Positions 9,468 through 18,352 of a stretch of 64,000 bases of DNA are shown piece by piece (positions within the stretch are counted from its first letter, which is position 1; every line of letters starts with the position of its first letter). The notes under the pieces were generated by a model, which ran no database searches, was not told the origin of the DNA, and worked only from the letters and a program-made list of their open reading frames with translations. This DNA is from Flavobacterium sp. W4I14 (GTDB lineage Bacteria; Bacteroidota; Bacteroidia; Sphingobacteriales; Sphingobacteriaceae). A program made the translations under genes and the position numbers. Where the stretch lies: NCBI GenBank assembly GCA_030817875.1, contig JAUSZU010000001.1, forward strand, positions 5,580,001-5,644,000, given 5' to 3'.

Positions 9468-9492
9468 ATGCGGTTAAACGTGAAAATCGTTT

Positions 9493-10836
9493 TTATCCTT
9501 CTATAAACTCAAACGTTTCCATAAATTTCGTAGTGAAATTTCCTGCCCTGAAATTAGGATCTTTCATCAACTGAAGATGGAAAGGAATGGTGGTTTTTAC
9601 ACCTTCAATTACAAATTCACCTAAAGCACGCTCCATGGTACAGATTGCCTCTTCGCGTGTTTGTGCGACACAAATTAATTTTGCAATCATCGAATCGTAG
9701 TTAGAAGGAATTGAATATCCTGCGTAAACGTGTGTATCAACGCGAACACCATGGCCGCCCGGAGAGTGGAAATTAGTGATCCGCCCTGGTGATGGACGGA
9801 AGTTATTTGCTGGATCTTCTGCATTGATACGGCACTCGATTGCGTGCATATCAGGGAAGTAGTTTTTACCCGAAATTGGAATTCCGGCAGCAACTTTAAT
9901 CTGTTCTTTGATTAAATCGAAGTTGATTACTTCTTCCGTAACCGGATGCTCTACCTGGATACGGGTGTTCATTTCCATAAAGTAGAAGTTACGGTGTTTA
10001 TCAACCAAGAATTCAATTGTTCCTGCTCCTTCGTAATTTACGGCCATCGCACCTTTAATAGCTGCTTCGCCCATTCTTACACGGAGTTCATCTGTCATAA
10101 AAGGAGAAGGAGATTCCTCTACCAATTTTTGGTGACGGCGTTGAATAGAACAATCGCGTTCTGATAAGTGACAGGCTTTGCCAAACTGATCTCCGATAAT
10201 CTGGATCTCGATGTGACGTGGATCTTCGATATATTTTTCTAAATATAAACCATCGTTACCAAAAGCTGCACCAGATTCCTGACGGGCACTATCCCATGCA
10301 TTTTCGAAATCCTCGTCTTTCCAAACTACCCGCATACCACGGCCACCACCACCGGCAGTTGCTTTTAGAATAACAGGGTAGCCCATTTCATTTGCAATTT
10401 CAATACCTTCTTTAACGCTGGTAAGCAAGCCTTCAGATCCTGGAATGGTTGGTACACCGGCAATTTTCATGGTTTCTTTTGCAGAGGCTTTATCGCCCAT
10501 GCCATTAATCTGCTCTGGAGTTGCACCAATAAATTTGATGTTGTACTCGCGGCAGATGTTAGAAAACTTAGCATTTTCTGATAAGAAACCATAACCTGGG
10601 TGTATGGCATCGGCATTGGTTAATTCTGCAGCCGAGATAATATTTGGAATATTTAAATAAGAATCTTTACTAGGAGGGGGGCCAATACAAACAGCCTCAT
10701 CAGCAAAACGTACGTGTAAACTTTCGCGATCTGCGGTAGAGTAAACAGCAACCGTTTTGATGCCCATTTCCTTACAGGTACGGATAATACGCAAAGCGAT
10801 TTCACCCCTGTTGGCAATTAGTATTTTTTTAAACAT
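9493..10836 (-). CDS. accC: Acetyl-CoA carboxylase biotin carboxylase subunit
   Basis: Carboxylates the biotin on AccB using ATP and bicarbonate, the first half-reaction of malonyl-CoA synthesis. The 447 residues match the usual length. The order is the N-terminal carboxylase domain (KKILIANRGEIALRII), ATP-grasp with the glycine loop GGGGRGMRVV, the catalytic stretch MEMNTRIQVEHPVTEE, and the C-terminal domain with AIECRINAEDP and YDSMIAKLI. It is the last gene of the minus-strand lipid operon, 97 bp after accB, with a terminator 25 nt beyond its stop. Confidence 0.97.
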   Translation of the reverse strand: MFKKILIANRGEIALRIIRTCKEMGIKTVAVYSTADRESLHVRFADEAVCIGPPPSKDSYLNIPNIISAAELTNADAIHPGYGFLSENAKFSNICREYNIKFIGATPEQINGMGDKASAKETMKIAGVPTIPGSEGLLTSVKEGIEIANEMGYPVILKATAGGGGRGMRVVWKDEDFENAWDSARQESGAAFGNDGLYLEKYIEDPRHIEIQIIGDQFGKACHLSERDCSIQRRHQKLVEESPSPFMTDELRVRMGEAAIKGAMAVNYEGAGTIEFLVDKHRNFYFMEMNTRIQVEHPVTEEVINFDLIKEQIKVAAGIPISGKNYFPDMHAIECRINAEDPANNFRPSPGRITNFHSPGGHGVRVDTHVYAGYSIPSNYDSMIAKLICVAQTREEAICTMERALGEFVIEGVKTTIPFHLQLMKDPNFRAGNFTTKFMETFEFIEG

Positions 10837-10933
10837 AATTTTTAATTTAGGATTGCACTGATTTTAGGGATTACACCGATTTGATCGGTATCATCACAAT
10901 CTGTGAAATCAAATTAATCTGTGAAATCAGCTT

Positions 10934-11410
10934 CTAAATAGGTTCTACTAAAAATAACGGTTGGTCGTATTCTACCGGTGATGCATTATCAACCAGGATT
11001 TTAACGATACGGCCAGAAACTTCACTTTCGATCTCGTTGAAAAGTTTCATTGCCTCAATAATACAAACTACTTTACCAGTACTGATTTCGTCGCCAACAT
11101 TAACAAACATTGGCTTGTCTGGGCTAGCTGAACGGTAGAACGTACCGATCATTGGCGATTTAATAGTGATGTATTTTGAGGTGTCTTCTGCAGCCGGTAC
11201 AGCAGGTGTTGCTGCATTTGGAGCAGTAGGAGCTGTGGCAACAGGGGCAGCAGCCTGTACAAGCGGAGCCTGTGGTACGGTAGCATGCACAACTGTTGGT
11301 GCTTGGTTTGTTTTGATCGTGATTTTGAAGTTTTCCTGCTCAATAGCAACTTCATTTACTCCAGAACGAGAAACAAATTTAATCAGTTCCTGTATTTGTT
11401 TGATATCCAT
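10934..11410 (-). CDS. accB: Biotin carboxyl carrier protein of acetyl-CoA carboxylase
   Basis: Carries the biotin that shuttles CO2 between biotin carboxylase and carboxyltransferase. The 158 residues have the AccB N-terminal dimer region (1-35), an Ala/Pro-rich flexible linker (about 38-75) and a biotinyl domain (about 80-158). The modified lysine is Lys122 in EAMKLFNEIE; family members also have the MIGTFYR-type thumb entry, seen here at 87-93. Upstream fabH is 117 bp away and accC follows after 97 bp. Confidence 0.96.
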   Translation of the reverse strand: MDIKQIQELIKFVSRSGVNEVAIEQENFKITIKTNQAPTVVHATVPQAPLVQAAAPVATAPTAPNAATPAVPAAEDTSKYITIKSPMIGTFYRSASPDKPMFVNVGDEISTGKVVCIIEAMKLFNEIESEVSGRIVKILVDNASPVEYDQPLFLVEPI

Positions 11411-11527
11411 TTTTTAGGCTAGTTATGTAAAAAATAGTGTTTATTGAATTAACTAAGTTATACTTTTTTTGTTTTATTTTTTTATTGCTGAAGGCCATTA
11501 ATCGGACTCCGGACTACGGGCTTCTGA

Positions 11528-12526
11528 CTAGTTAGTGTCGTAAGCCCATTTAAGGTATACCGAACCCCAGGTAAAACCACCACCAAATGCAGCTAAAACG
11601 ATGTTGTCGCCTTTTTTCAGTCTGCTTTCCCATTCCCATAAACATAAAGGAATTGTTCCGTTGGTTGTATTTCCGTAACGTTCAATGTTGATCATTACTT
11701 TATCGGTGGTAACGCCCATTCGGTTTGCAGTGGCATCGATAATGCGTTTGTTGGCTTGGTGAGGTACTAACCATGCAACATCATCAGCGGTTAAGCCGTT
11801 GCGTTCCATAATTTCAGCAGCAACATCGGCCATATTGGTTACAGCAAATTTAAATACTGTTGGGCCTTCCTGGTGTGCAAAATGTAATCTTGCGTCAACA
11901 GTTTCGTGTGTTGCCGGCATAACCGAACCACCAGCTTTCATGCCCAGGAAATCTCTTCCTGAACCATCTGTTCTCAGGATAGAATCCTGAATACCGAAAC
12001 CTTCTTCATTTGGCTCTAATAAAGCACAACCGCAACCATCACCAAAAATGATACAAGTTGTACGGTCTTCGTAATTGATGATTGATGACATTTTATCGCC
12101 GCCAACGACTAAAACTTTCTTGTGTCTTCCTGACTCAATAAATGATGCACCGGTAGAAAGCCCGAAAAGAAAGCCAGAACAAGCGGCCTGTAAATCGTAA
12201 CCCCAGGCATTTGTAGCGCCGATTTTATCAGCTAGAACGTTTGCTGTTGCAGGGAAAGTAAAATCTGGAGTAGTGGTGCAAAAGATAATCAGTTCAATTT
12301 CTTTTGCATCAATTCCTCTCTTTTTAAGTAAACCATTTACGGCATGAACAGCCATATCGGAAGTACCTAAACCTTCTCCCTTTAAAATTCTACGTTCTTT
12401 AATTCCCGTTCTGCTGGTAATCCATTCATCCGAAGTATCAACCATGGTTTCTAACTCTGCGTTTGTAAGCACATAGTCGGGAACGTAACCATTTACTGCT
12501 GTGATAGCAGCGTGAATTTTACTCAT
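11528..12526 (-). CDS. fabH: Beta-ketoacyl-ACP synthase III (FabH)
   Basis: Condenses acyl-CoA with malonyl-ACP to start fatty acid synthesis. The 332 residues show the full catalytic triad: Cys116 in DLQAACSGF, His256 in VPHQANKRI and Asn286 in RYGNTTNGTIP. The N-terminal TSDEWITSRTGIKERR is typical of FabH. It lies 18 nt after plsX in the yceD-rpmF-plsX-fabH-accB-accC block, which marks it as the housekeeping copy. A second KAS III is encoded at 21000-22046. Confidence 0.96.
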   Translation of the reverse strand: MSKIHAAITAVNGYVPDYVLTNAELETMVDTSDEWITSRTGIKERRILKGEGLGTSDMAVHAVNGLLKKRGIDAKEIELIIFCTTTPDFTFPATANVLADKIGATNAWGYDLQAACSGFLFGLSTGASFIESGRHKKVLVVGGDKMSSIINYEDRTTCIIFGDGCGCALLEPNEEGFGIQDSILRTDGSGRDFLGMKAGGSVMPATHETVDARLHFAHQEGPTVFKFAVTNMADVAAEIMERNGLTADDVAWLVPHQANKRIIDATANRMGVTTDKVMINIERYGNTTNGTIPLCLWEWESRLKKGDNIVLAAFGGGFTWGSVYLKWAYDTN

Positions 12527-12544
12527 TTTAAGAATTTTAATAAA

Positions 12545-13483
12545 TTATTTAAATGCCATTCTAATCTTTTCTACCAATCCTGTAGTAATCATTTCTCTGG
12601 ATTGTAGGACCATATTTTTAACAGCTAGCGGACTAGAAATTCCATGTCCGATAACAACGGGAGCGTTAACGCCTAGAACCGGACTTCCACCGTATTGTTC
12701 ATAATTAAAACGATCGAAGAACTCATCTTTAAGCCCCTTTTTGATGGTAAGCACGTAAAACGATTCTGCTAATTTTAGCATTATATTTCCGGTAAAACCA
12801 TCGCACACAATTACATCGGCTTTATCGTTAAATAAATCCCTTCCTTCCACATTGCCAACAAAGTTGAAGAGGTTGGTTTCTTTCATTAACGGGAAAGTAG
12901 CCATGCTTAGCATATTTCCTTTCTCATCTTCTTCTCCAATATTTATCAGGGCAACTTTCGGGTCATTTATCTGCAAAAGATTTTCTGCATATAAACTGCC
13001 TAAAACACCAAATTGTAATAAAATATCGGGTTTGCAATCGGCATTAGCACCTACATCTAACAGTAAGCCCGTGCCGCCTTTAATTTTTGGAAGAATTGTA
13101 CATAAACAAGGGCGGATAATGCCCGGAATGGTCTTGACGCTAAAAACTGCGCCAACCAGCATAGCACCAGAGTTACCAGCACTTGCGAAAGAATCGATTT
13201 TACCTTCTTTTAAAAGGTTAAAACCAACTGCTATGCTCGAATTTGGTTTCTGAACGATTGCTTTGGTGGGATGTTCGCCCATACCAATTACTTCATCAGT
13301 ATGAACGTATTCAAAATGATCTGGATTAAAACCTTCTTCTGCAAGAATGGGTTTAATCTGTTCGGTATCGCCAATAAGAACTAAATGCTCTCCAGCGTTA
13401 AGCGATTGATGAGCAGCTATTGCTCCCAAAACAATTGCTTTGGGAGCATAGTCTCCGCCCATTATGTCGAGGCCTATTTTCAT
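12545..13483 (-). CDS. plsX: Phosphate acyltransferase PlsX
   Basis: Converts acyl-ACP to acyl-phosphate for the PlsY route of phosphatidic acid synthesis. The 312 residues begin MKIGLDIMGGDYAPKAIVLG, the PlsX hallmark, and contain KPNSSIAVG, SAGNSGAMLVGA, LLLDVGANADCKP, LINIGEEDEKG and VCDGFTGNIMLK. The gene is coupled with fabH 18 nt downstream, linking fatty acid initiation and phospholipid synthesis. rpmF is 101 bp upstream on the same strand. Confidence 0.97.
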   Translation of the reverse strand: MKIGLDIMGGDYAPKAIVLGAIAAHQSLNAGEHLVLIGDTEQIKPILAEEGFNPDHFEYVHTDEVIGMGEHPTKAIVQKPNSSIAVGFNLLKEGKIDSFASAGNSGAMLVGAVFSVKTIPGIIRPCLCTILPKIKGGTGLLLDVGANADCKPDILLQFGVLGSLYAENLLQINDPKVALINIGEEDEKGNMLSMATFPLMKETNLFNFVGNVEGRDLFNDKADVIVCDGFTGNIMLKLAESFYVLTIKKGLKDEFFDRFNYEQYGGSPVLGVNAPVVIGHGISSPLAVKNMVLQSREMITTGLVEKIRMAFK

Positions 13484-13584
13484 AGAAAAAATCTGTTTGT
13501 GTTAAGTCAGGTGTAATCCTGAATTTTTCAGTTGACTAAGGTATGACTAAAGCCGCTGAAAACACAAACAATTTTTTAAGAAAA

Positions 13585-13776
13585 TTACCCTATCTGAGTA
13601 TTTTCGATAACCAGTTTGCCGTTGTAGTATAAGTTACCATCAACGTTGTAAGCACGGTGAGGTACGTGAATAGCACCTGTTGCCGAGCATGTTGCTAAAG
13701 AAGGAGTAACCGCTTTATAGTGTGTTCTTCTTTTATTTTTTCTCTGTTTCGAGATTTTCCGTTTTGGATGTGCCAT
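13585..13776 (-). CDS. rpmF: 50S ribosomal protein L32
   Basis: A large-subunit ribosomal protein. The 63 residues start MAHPKRKISKQRKNKRRTH, the L32 signature. Only one cysteine remains (LATCSATG), so the zinc-ribbon seen in some L32 proteins is absent, as in other Bacteroidota. It is preceded by yceD (15 nt gap) and followed by plsX, the classic arrangement. Confidence 0.97.
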   Translation of the reverse strand: MAHPKRKISKQRKNKRRTHYKAVTPSLATCSATGAIHVPHRAYNVDGNLYYNGKLVIENTQIG

Positions 13777-13791
13777 TGGTGTATAATCTAA

Positions 13792-14322
13792 TTATTTTTT
13801 TAACTTATTAAGGGCTTCCCAACGTGGGTCGCTTGTTTGTTCATTTTCTTCAGCCTGCTTTTCGATCGATAATTGATTTAAGCGATCAATCATCTCCTGA
13901 TCGCAATCTTTACCTGCCTGCTCGCAGTTTTTGATATAAGGTACGGCTACGTTAATCATTTCGTATAAAGGGCCCGATATATCAATCTCGGTATCTTTAC
14001 GGCTTAGCGAGATAATTTCTTCATCATCGCTTTCCATCTCGGCCTCCGCAAATTTTACGATCTGTCTTTCGTATAGATTTACCGGTAATGAAAACTCAGA
14101 TAAACATTTATCGCAATCTAAATTAACCGTACCAATAACTTTGAATTTTAGAAGCAACATGGTCTCTTGTTTCTCAAGTTCCAGGTTTACTTTTAAATTT
14201 CCACTTTTAATTAACGAATACTCAAATGCATTAAAAAAGGCGTCATCAAGCTCATAATCAAACTGATGAGTTCCCAATTTTAATCCGGTAAACGGTAATG
14301 AAAATTGTTTTAGTGGGTTCAA
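13792..14322 (-). CDS. YceD/DUF177 family protein (TTG start)
   Basis: The family partner of rpmF; members of the wider YceD group are linked to 23S rRNA or ribosome accumulation in bacteria and plastids. The 176 residues include CDKCLSEFSLPV (about 103-114), a typical DUF177 Cys-x-x-Cys, an acidic stretch and a Cys pair near CEQAGKDC. The start is a TTG at 14322: reading upstream in the same frame to the next stop I find no ATG or GTG, and the next residues (LKQFSLPFTGLKLG) match where the family normally begins. A non-ATG start may lower its expression relative to rpmF. Confidence 0.85.
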   Translation of the reverse strand: MNPLKQFSLPFTGLKLGTHQFDYELDDAFFNAFEYSLIKSGNLKVNLELEKQETMLLLKFKVIGTVNLDCDKCLSEFSLPVNLYERQIVKFAEAEMESDDEEIISLSRKDTEIDISGPLYEMINVAVPYIKNCEQAGKDCDQEMIDRLNQLSIEKQAEENEQTSDPRWEALNKLKK

Positions 14323-14453
14323 AGTACTGTAAAATTTTAGCCTGCAAATGTAGGGATAAAATAATTAGATTAAAAATGTTTTTTAAAAATTGTTGATGTT
14401 AATCGAACAGGTTTTCAGAATGTTAATGGAAATACTGAAAGAGACCTTACAGG

Positions 14454-14494
14454 TTTCTTGTTAGTCGGGATTTGTGATTCCGACTAACAAGAAA
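14454..14494. repeat. 15-bp perfect hairpin (intergenic)
   Basis: TTTCTTGTTAGTCGG (14454-14468) is the exact complement of CCGACTAACAAGAAA (14480-14494), with an 11-nt loop that can extend the stem by three more pairs. There is no T tract on either strand, so it is not a standard terminator. It lies between the sulfurtransferase stop and the yceD start. Confidence 0.8.
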
Positions 14495-14511
14495 GGATTC
14501 TTACTCATTAA

Positions 14512-14559
14512 GTGGATTGTAAATCCACAGTCTATTGAGTCGAGATTGCAAATCTCGAC
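14512..14559. repeat. Two REP-like hairpins with a GATT-GYA-AATC core
   Basis: GTGGATT-GTA-AATCCAC (14512-14528) and GTCGAGATT-GCA-AATCTCGAC (14539-14559) have the same 3-nt loop position and core but different, self-complementary arms. A third with the same core lies at 43338-43352. This is the shape of REP sequences mobilised by RAYT transposases, but no RAYT gene is in the window. Confidence 0.7.
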
Positions 14560-14568
14560 CAACAAAAA

Positions 14569-15414
14569 TTACTGATCAGCCAATACCATTTCCTTGTTAT
14601 TCCTGCTCCATTCACTCCAGGAACCAACATAAAGCTTAGGAATGGGTAGACCGGCATAATCCATAGCCAGTAGCGTGTGGCAGGCGGTAATGCCTGAGCC
14701 ACAGTGTACAATTACGTTTTCGGGTTTAACGTGGGCCAAAGCTTCAGCATATTTTTCTTTCAACATTTCAGGGGCCAGGAAAGCGCCCGTACTATCTAAA
14801 TTTTCGGTATACGGAATATTTGCCGCACCAGGGATGTGGCCTGCAATTAAATCGATAGGTTCGGTAAGGCCTGCAAAACGGTTGGCATCGCGCACGTCAA
14901 TCACAATGTAATCGTCAGTTTTAGCAACTTTTTCTACTTCATTGATATCTGATAAAGGTAAGTTCCATGCTGTGATTTCGTATTTTTCGACAGACTTTGG
15001 GATTTCTACTTTATCTGTAGTCGGGAAGCCTGCTTTAACAGCCGCCTGAAAGCCTCCATCAATTACCTGTACTTTTTCATGACCGATGGCTTTTAGCATC
15101 CACCACAGCCTCGCGGCTGCGTTACCGCCGTTTTTATCATCGTAAATAATTACATGGCTGTCTTTTGTGATACCGAGTTGCTGTAAGGTGCCAGAAAACT
15201 GGTCGGATGTTGGTAAGGGATGCCTTCCGCCAATAGCAAAATCGCCAATGCTGGCTAAATCATTATTTACATCTGCAAAAAGTGCACCTGACAAATGTTG
15301 TTCATCGTATCTCACTTTTGAGCCGGCACTGGCATCTATAATTACGATTTCATCGTCTTGGTTTAACCAGGTTAATTCTGCTGGTTTTATAATGGGTGAT
15401 AATTTTGTGTTCAT
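14569..15414 (-). CDS. Thiosulfate/3-mercaptopyruvate-type sulfurtransferase
   Basis: A two-domain rhodanese of 281 residues that transfers sulfane sulfur from a donor such as 3-mercaptopyruvate. The N-terminal domain (about 10-130) is inactive but structural, with YDDKNGGNAAARLWWML; the C-terminal domain (about 155-275) has IDVRDANRFAG and the active-site loop CGSGITACH with Cys238. A CGSGxTA loop favours mercaptopyruvate over thiosulfate sulfurtransferase. No signal peptide is seen, so it is cytosolic. It stands alone, with 246 bp of hairpin-rich DNA downstream of it and the MFS gene upstream. Confidence 0.93.
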   Translation of the reverse strand: MNTKLSPIIKPAELTWLNQDDEIVIIDASAGSKVRYDEQHLSGALFADVNNDLASIGDFAIGGRHPLPTSDQFSGTLQQLGITKDSHVIIYDDKNGGNAAARLWWMLKAIGHEKVQVIDGGFQAAVKAGFPTTDKVEIPKSVEKYEITAWNLPLSDINEVEKVAKTDDYIVIDVRDANRFAGLTEPIDLIAGHIPGAANIPYTENLDSTGAFLAPEMLKEKYAEALAHVKPENVIVHCGSGITACHTLLAMDYAGLPIPKLYVGSWSEWSRNNKEMVLADQ

Positions 15415-15589
15415 GTATGTTTTTTAAGGATAACTAATCTAATTATAATTCCAGTAATTATATTGGAAGACATATGAAAGAATATTCTCCGATCTTACTA
15501 ACTTTATTGTCTGTTTCGTGGCGATAAGAAAAAAGAATCATAGCGCGAACCCCCATCAAAACGCTTATTACAATTCTAAATAGGTGCAT

Positions 15590-16768
15590 TTAAGTTGTTT
15601 TTCTTATGAGTGCCATAATACCTAAAACTGGCCCAACAGCTAAAGCCATATAAAGATAATGCGAATTCATTTCTTTAGCCAAAAGATTGATCACCTGGAT
15701 GCTAATAATCGTAATGGCAAAGCCGATACAGTTTACCAGTGTTAACGAAGTTCCCCGCAGGCTTTGGGGCGCATGTTTGGCAATTAAAGAAGAAAACAGG
15801 GGTGAATCGGCCGTGCCTGACAAGCCCCAGCAAAATAAAAATATAAGAAAAGGATAAACCGAGCCGCTGAACAGGAAAAGCGGCGAGAGCAGGCAGCATA
15901 ATCCCGAAATGGAAAGGGCAATGGTGGCAATCCGTTTTGCACCAAATTTTTGTGAGAGCAAACCGCCGATCATGCAAGATAAACCTCCTGATGCGATAAT
16001 TAAGAACGAAAACAGCGGTATATTTAAAGTTGCATATGCATGTTTAGTGTTGTAAAGCAGCAGTATGGCGGGTAAAAAAGCCCAAAAGGTGTAAAGTTCC
16101 CACATGTGCCCGAAATAGCCGAAAGCTGCAGATCGAAAATCAGGATTTTTAAAGCCATTAAAACAAGACCGAAAATCGAATTTCTGTCCGGCAGTTCTAA
16201 ATGGACCGTTTGGCACAAGCCATAAAATAGCAATTGCACCAATTAGAGATAAACCCGAAGTGGCAAAGATTACATATTGCCAGGCAAAATTTGTTGTAAA
16301 TGTTTTTAATAAATGAGGGAAGGCAGTACCCAAAACCAAAGCACCAACTAAAAAACCTAACGATTTTCCTAGTCCGTCTTTAAAGTAATCGGATGCTATT
16401 TTCATACCTACAGGGTAAATTCCAGCTAACATAAAACCAGTTAAAAAGCGAAAAAGCAACAACAAATGTACGTCGGGTAGTTCTAAACAAATGCCCAAAT
16501 TAAACAAGGCAGCTGCAATTCCACAGATAAAGAACACTTTCGAGGGTGAAAAAATATCGGAAATGGCAAAAAAAGCGAAAACTAATGTTCCGCTGATGAA
16601 GCCAAACTGTACCATACTGGTGAGATTGGCCAATAGATTTGTTTCAGTTGGGAAACTTTTAACAATATCGGATAATACCGCATTGCCAGCAAACCATAAA
16701 GAAGTACACAAAAATTGCGAAACCACAATGATGGGTAGTAAATAACTGGTTTTTTTAGTGCCGCTCAT
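15590..16768 (-). CDS. MFS transporter
   Basis: A major facilitator permease of 392 residues with about 12 hydrophobic segments. The N-terminal half has the SLWFAGNAVL and RFLTGFMLAGIYPVG motifs (the second matches the A/B region of the family), and the C-terminal half GGLLSQKFGAKRIA. The frame is open 47 codons further to a GTG at 16909, but that extension is encoded by an intergenic repeat and has no family resemblance; MSGTKKTSYLLP at 16768 gives a normal first membrane segment. Substrate unknown; it resembles the NarK/cyanate-like members loosely. Confidence 0.87.
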   Translation of the reverse strand: MSGTKKTSYLLPIIVVSQFLCTSLWFAGNAVLSDIVKSFPTETNLLANLTSMVQFGFISGTLVFAFFAISDIFSPSKVFFICGIAAALFNLGICLELPDVHLLLLFRFLTGFMLAGIYPVGMKIASDYFKDGLGKSLGFLVGALVLGTAFPHLLKTFTTNFAWQYVIFATSGLSLIGAIAILWLVPNGPFRTAGQKFDFRSCFNGFKNPDFRSAAFGYFGHMWELYTFWAFLPAILLLYNTKHAYATLNIPLFSFLIIASGGLSCMIGGLLSQKFGAKRIATIALSISGLCCLLSPLFLFSGSVYPFLIFLFCWGLSGTADSPLFSSLIAKHAPQSLRGTSLTLVNCIGFAITIISIQVINLLAKEMNSHYLYMALAVGPVLGIMALIRKTT

Positions 16769-17078
16769 TTTTAATTTGATGCACAATTTTACCAAAAATA
16801 AACCTGATAGTAGTGGAAATACTTTTTGATATGGTGCTTCGACAAGCCCAGCATGACAATCACAAAAAGATTGGAACGCATAGCAGGACTTTCGGAACAG
16901 ATGAAACACAGGGTCTTGCTTTGCAAAAAAAAAAGAAGCTTAACCCTTAGATATCCTGGCTTTTAGAAAGTGCGGGGTCTGGCGTCCGAAGTCAGCGGAC
17001 ATGGTTATTATATCTTATCGTTTATCTGCTTTGGTCTTTCAGCTAACCTTGACCTTTCTTCCCTCAACCTTCTACTTC
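16769..17078. other. Intergenic DNA with repeat fragments between pdxA and the MFS gene
   Basis: No gene is visible. It contains a GCTTCGACAAGCCCAGCATG-type dispersed repeat at about 16836-16855, an A tract at 16922-16933, a GTCCG/CGGAC inverted pair at 16984-17000, and CTGCTTTGGTCTTTCAGCT at 17026-17044, whose exact reverse complement lies at 41000-41018. Confidence 0.6.
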
Positions 17079-18158
17079 TTAAGACGCATCATCTTTAATA
17101 TCAAATTGTGTTTCAACTATTTTTCCACCTGTACGCAGCTGGTTGCTCAACATTTCTTCTTGCTCCCTACGGTTTTTTACAATATGGATAGCCGAAAACA
17201 AAGCTTCGGTGAAAGAAGTAGAATCCGCTAAATCTTTACCTGCAATATCGTAGCCCGTTCCATGATCTGGAGAGGTGCGCACGAAGTTTAAACCAGCGGT
17301 ATAGTTTACACCATTGTGGAAAGCTAATGTTTTGAAAGGAATTAAGCCCTGGTCATGGTACATGGCCAAAATGGCATCAAACTGTTTATAGCTACCATTG
17401 CCGAAAAAGCCATCAGCAGGGTATGGGCCAAAACAAACAATACCTTTATCGTAGGCTTCCTGAATGGCAGGTGTAATAATTTCAGCCTCTTCGGTACCCA
17501 ATAAACCATTATCGCTGGCATGTGGGTTTAAGCCCAAAACGGCAATTTTTGGTTTTTCGATCCAGAAATCTTTTTTCAGGCTTTCGTTAATCAGTTTTAA
17601 TTTACTGATAATTTTCTCTTTTGTAATCGATGTTGGAACATCTTTTACAGGAATGTGGCCAGTAACCACACCAACTCTTAAATTTTCGCTGATTAGGAAC
17701 ATCAACACATCTTTACTTCCGCTTTTTTCTTGAAGATATTCAGTGTGGCCCGGAAAAGCAAAAGTTTCTGATTGAATGTTATGTTTATTGATTGGAGCAG
17801 TAACCAGTGCATCGATATCACCGTTTACCAGATCGGCTGTTGCGCGTTCTAGTGATAAAAGGGCATATTTTCCGCCAGTCGCCGTAACCTGTCCTAATTC
17901 GATTTTTACATCTTCTTCCCAGCAATTAATCATGTTTGCCTTTTTTGGCTGTGCCTGGTTGGCATGGCTAACTACATTAAAACTGAAATCGCCCAGGTTA
18001 TTTGCTTTTCTATGAAAAGATGAAACCTTGGTATGGCCATAAACAATTGGTGTGCAATAATTTAAAATGGCAGGATTGGATAATGTTTTAATGATTACCT
18101 CTAAACCTATGCCGTTTACGTCGCCTATACTGATGCCAATTTTAAGTTTATCGCTCAT
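17079..18158 (-). CDS. pdxA: 4-hydroxythreonine-4-phosphate dehydrogenase PdxA
   Basis: NAD-dependent enzyme of the DXP-dependent pyridoxal phosphate pathway. The 359 residues show GISIGDVNGIGLEVI at the N-terminus, TAPINKHN, the metal-site histidine in FPGHTEYL, GLNPHASDNG, YHDQGLIPFK and RTSPDHGTGYDIAGK. The family length is about 330-360. It is transcribed divergently from ksgA across a 194-bp gap that includes a 16-bp perfect palindrome and a dispersed repeat. pdxA next to ksgA is a widespread bacterial neighbourhood. Confidence 0.96.
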   Translation of the reverse strand: MSDKLKIGISIGDVNGIGLEVIIKTLSNPAILNYCTPIVYGHTKVSSFHRKANNLGDFSFNVVSHANQAQPKKANMINCWEEDVKIELGQVTATGGKYALLSLERATADLVNGDIDALVTAPINKHNIQSETFAFPGHTEYLQEKSGSKDVLMFLISENLRVGVVTGHIPVKDVPTSITKEKIISKLKLINESLKKDFWIEKPKIAVLGLNPHASDNGLLGTEEAEIITPAIQEAYDKGIVCFGPYPADGFFGNGSYKQFDAILAMYHDQGLIPFKTLAFHNGVNYTAGLNFVRTSPDHGTGYDIAGKDLADSTSFTEALFSAIHIVKNRREQEEMLSNQLRTGGKIVETQFDIKDDAS

Positions 18159-18228
18159 AATTACTGGAAAATTTTAGCGCAAATTACTGATTTTCGTTTA
18201 AACAGGTGCTTACCGGATAAAAATTAGT

Positions 18229-18244
18229 TATTTTGTACAAAATA
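18229..18244. promoter_or_regulatory. 16-bp perfect palindrome between pdxA and ksgA
   Basis: TATTTTGTACAAAATA is fully self-complementary and lies in the divergent intergenic region, 71 bp from the pdxA start. It could be an operator for a dimeric regulator; this is inference from shape and position only. Confidence 0.35.
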
Positions 18245-18249
18245 GAGTA

Positions 18250-18336
18250 GCCACGGAAACACGGTTTACACGGAAAAGAAATAGGATAATCTCATTCTTC
18301 GATAAAATTTTTCTGCGATTTCTGTGCCTCCGTGGC
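18250..18336. repeat. Dispersed CCACGGA/TCCGTGG inverted repeat, copy 2
   Basis: Its ends GCCACGGA and TCCGTGGC are exact complements. The first 15 bases match copy 1 at 1363-1377. It ends 16 bp before the ksgA ATG, so it would form the 5' leader of that gene. Confidence 0.75.
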
Positions 18337-18352
18337 AAAATAAAAAGAAAAG

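Noticed and set aside
9687..9893. Antisense and out-of-frame readings over accC, accB and other confident genes
   Set aside because: They are shadows of the real coding frames with no independent support.
14454..14559. CRISPR array
   Set aside because: The hairpins differ in arms, are not equally spaced, and there are no unique spacers or cas genes.
16769..16909. 47-residue N-terminal extension of the MFS transporter
   Set aside because: It is read from an intergenic repeat and would start at GTG; the MSGTKK start gives a normal first helix.
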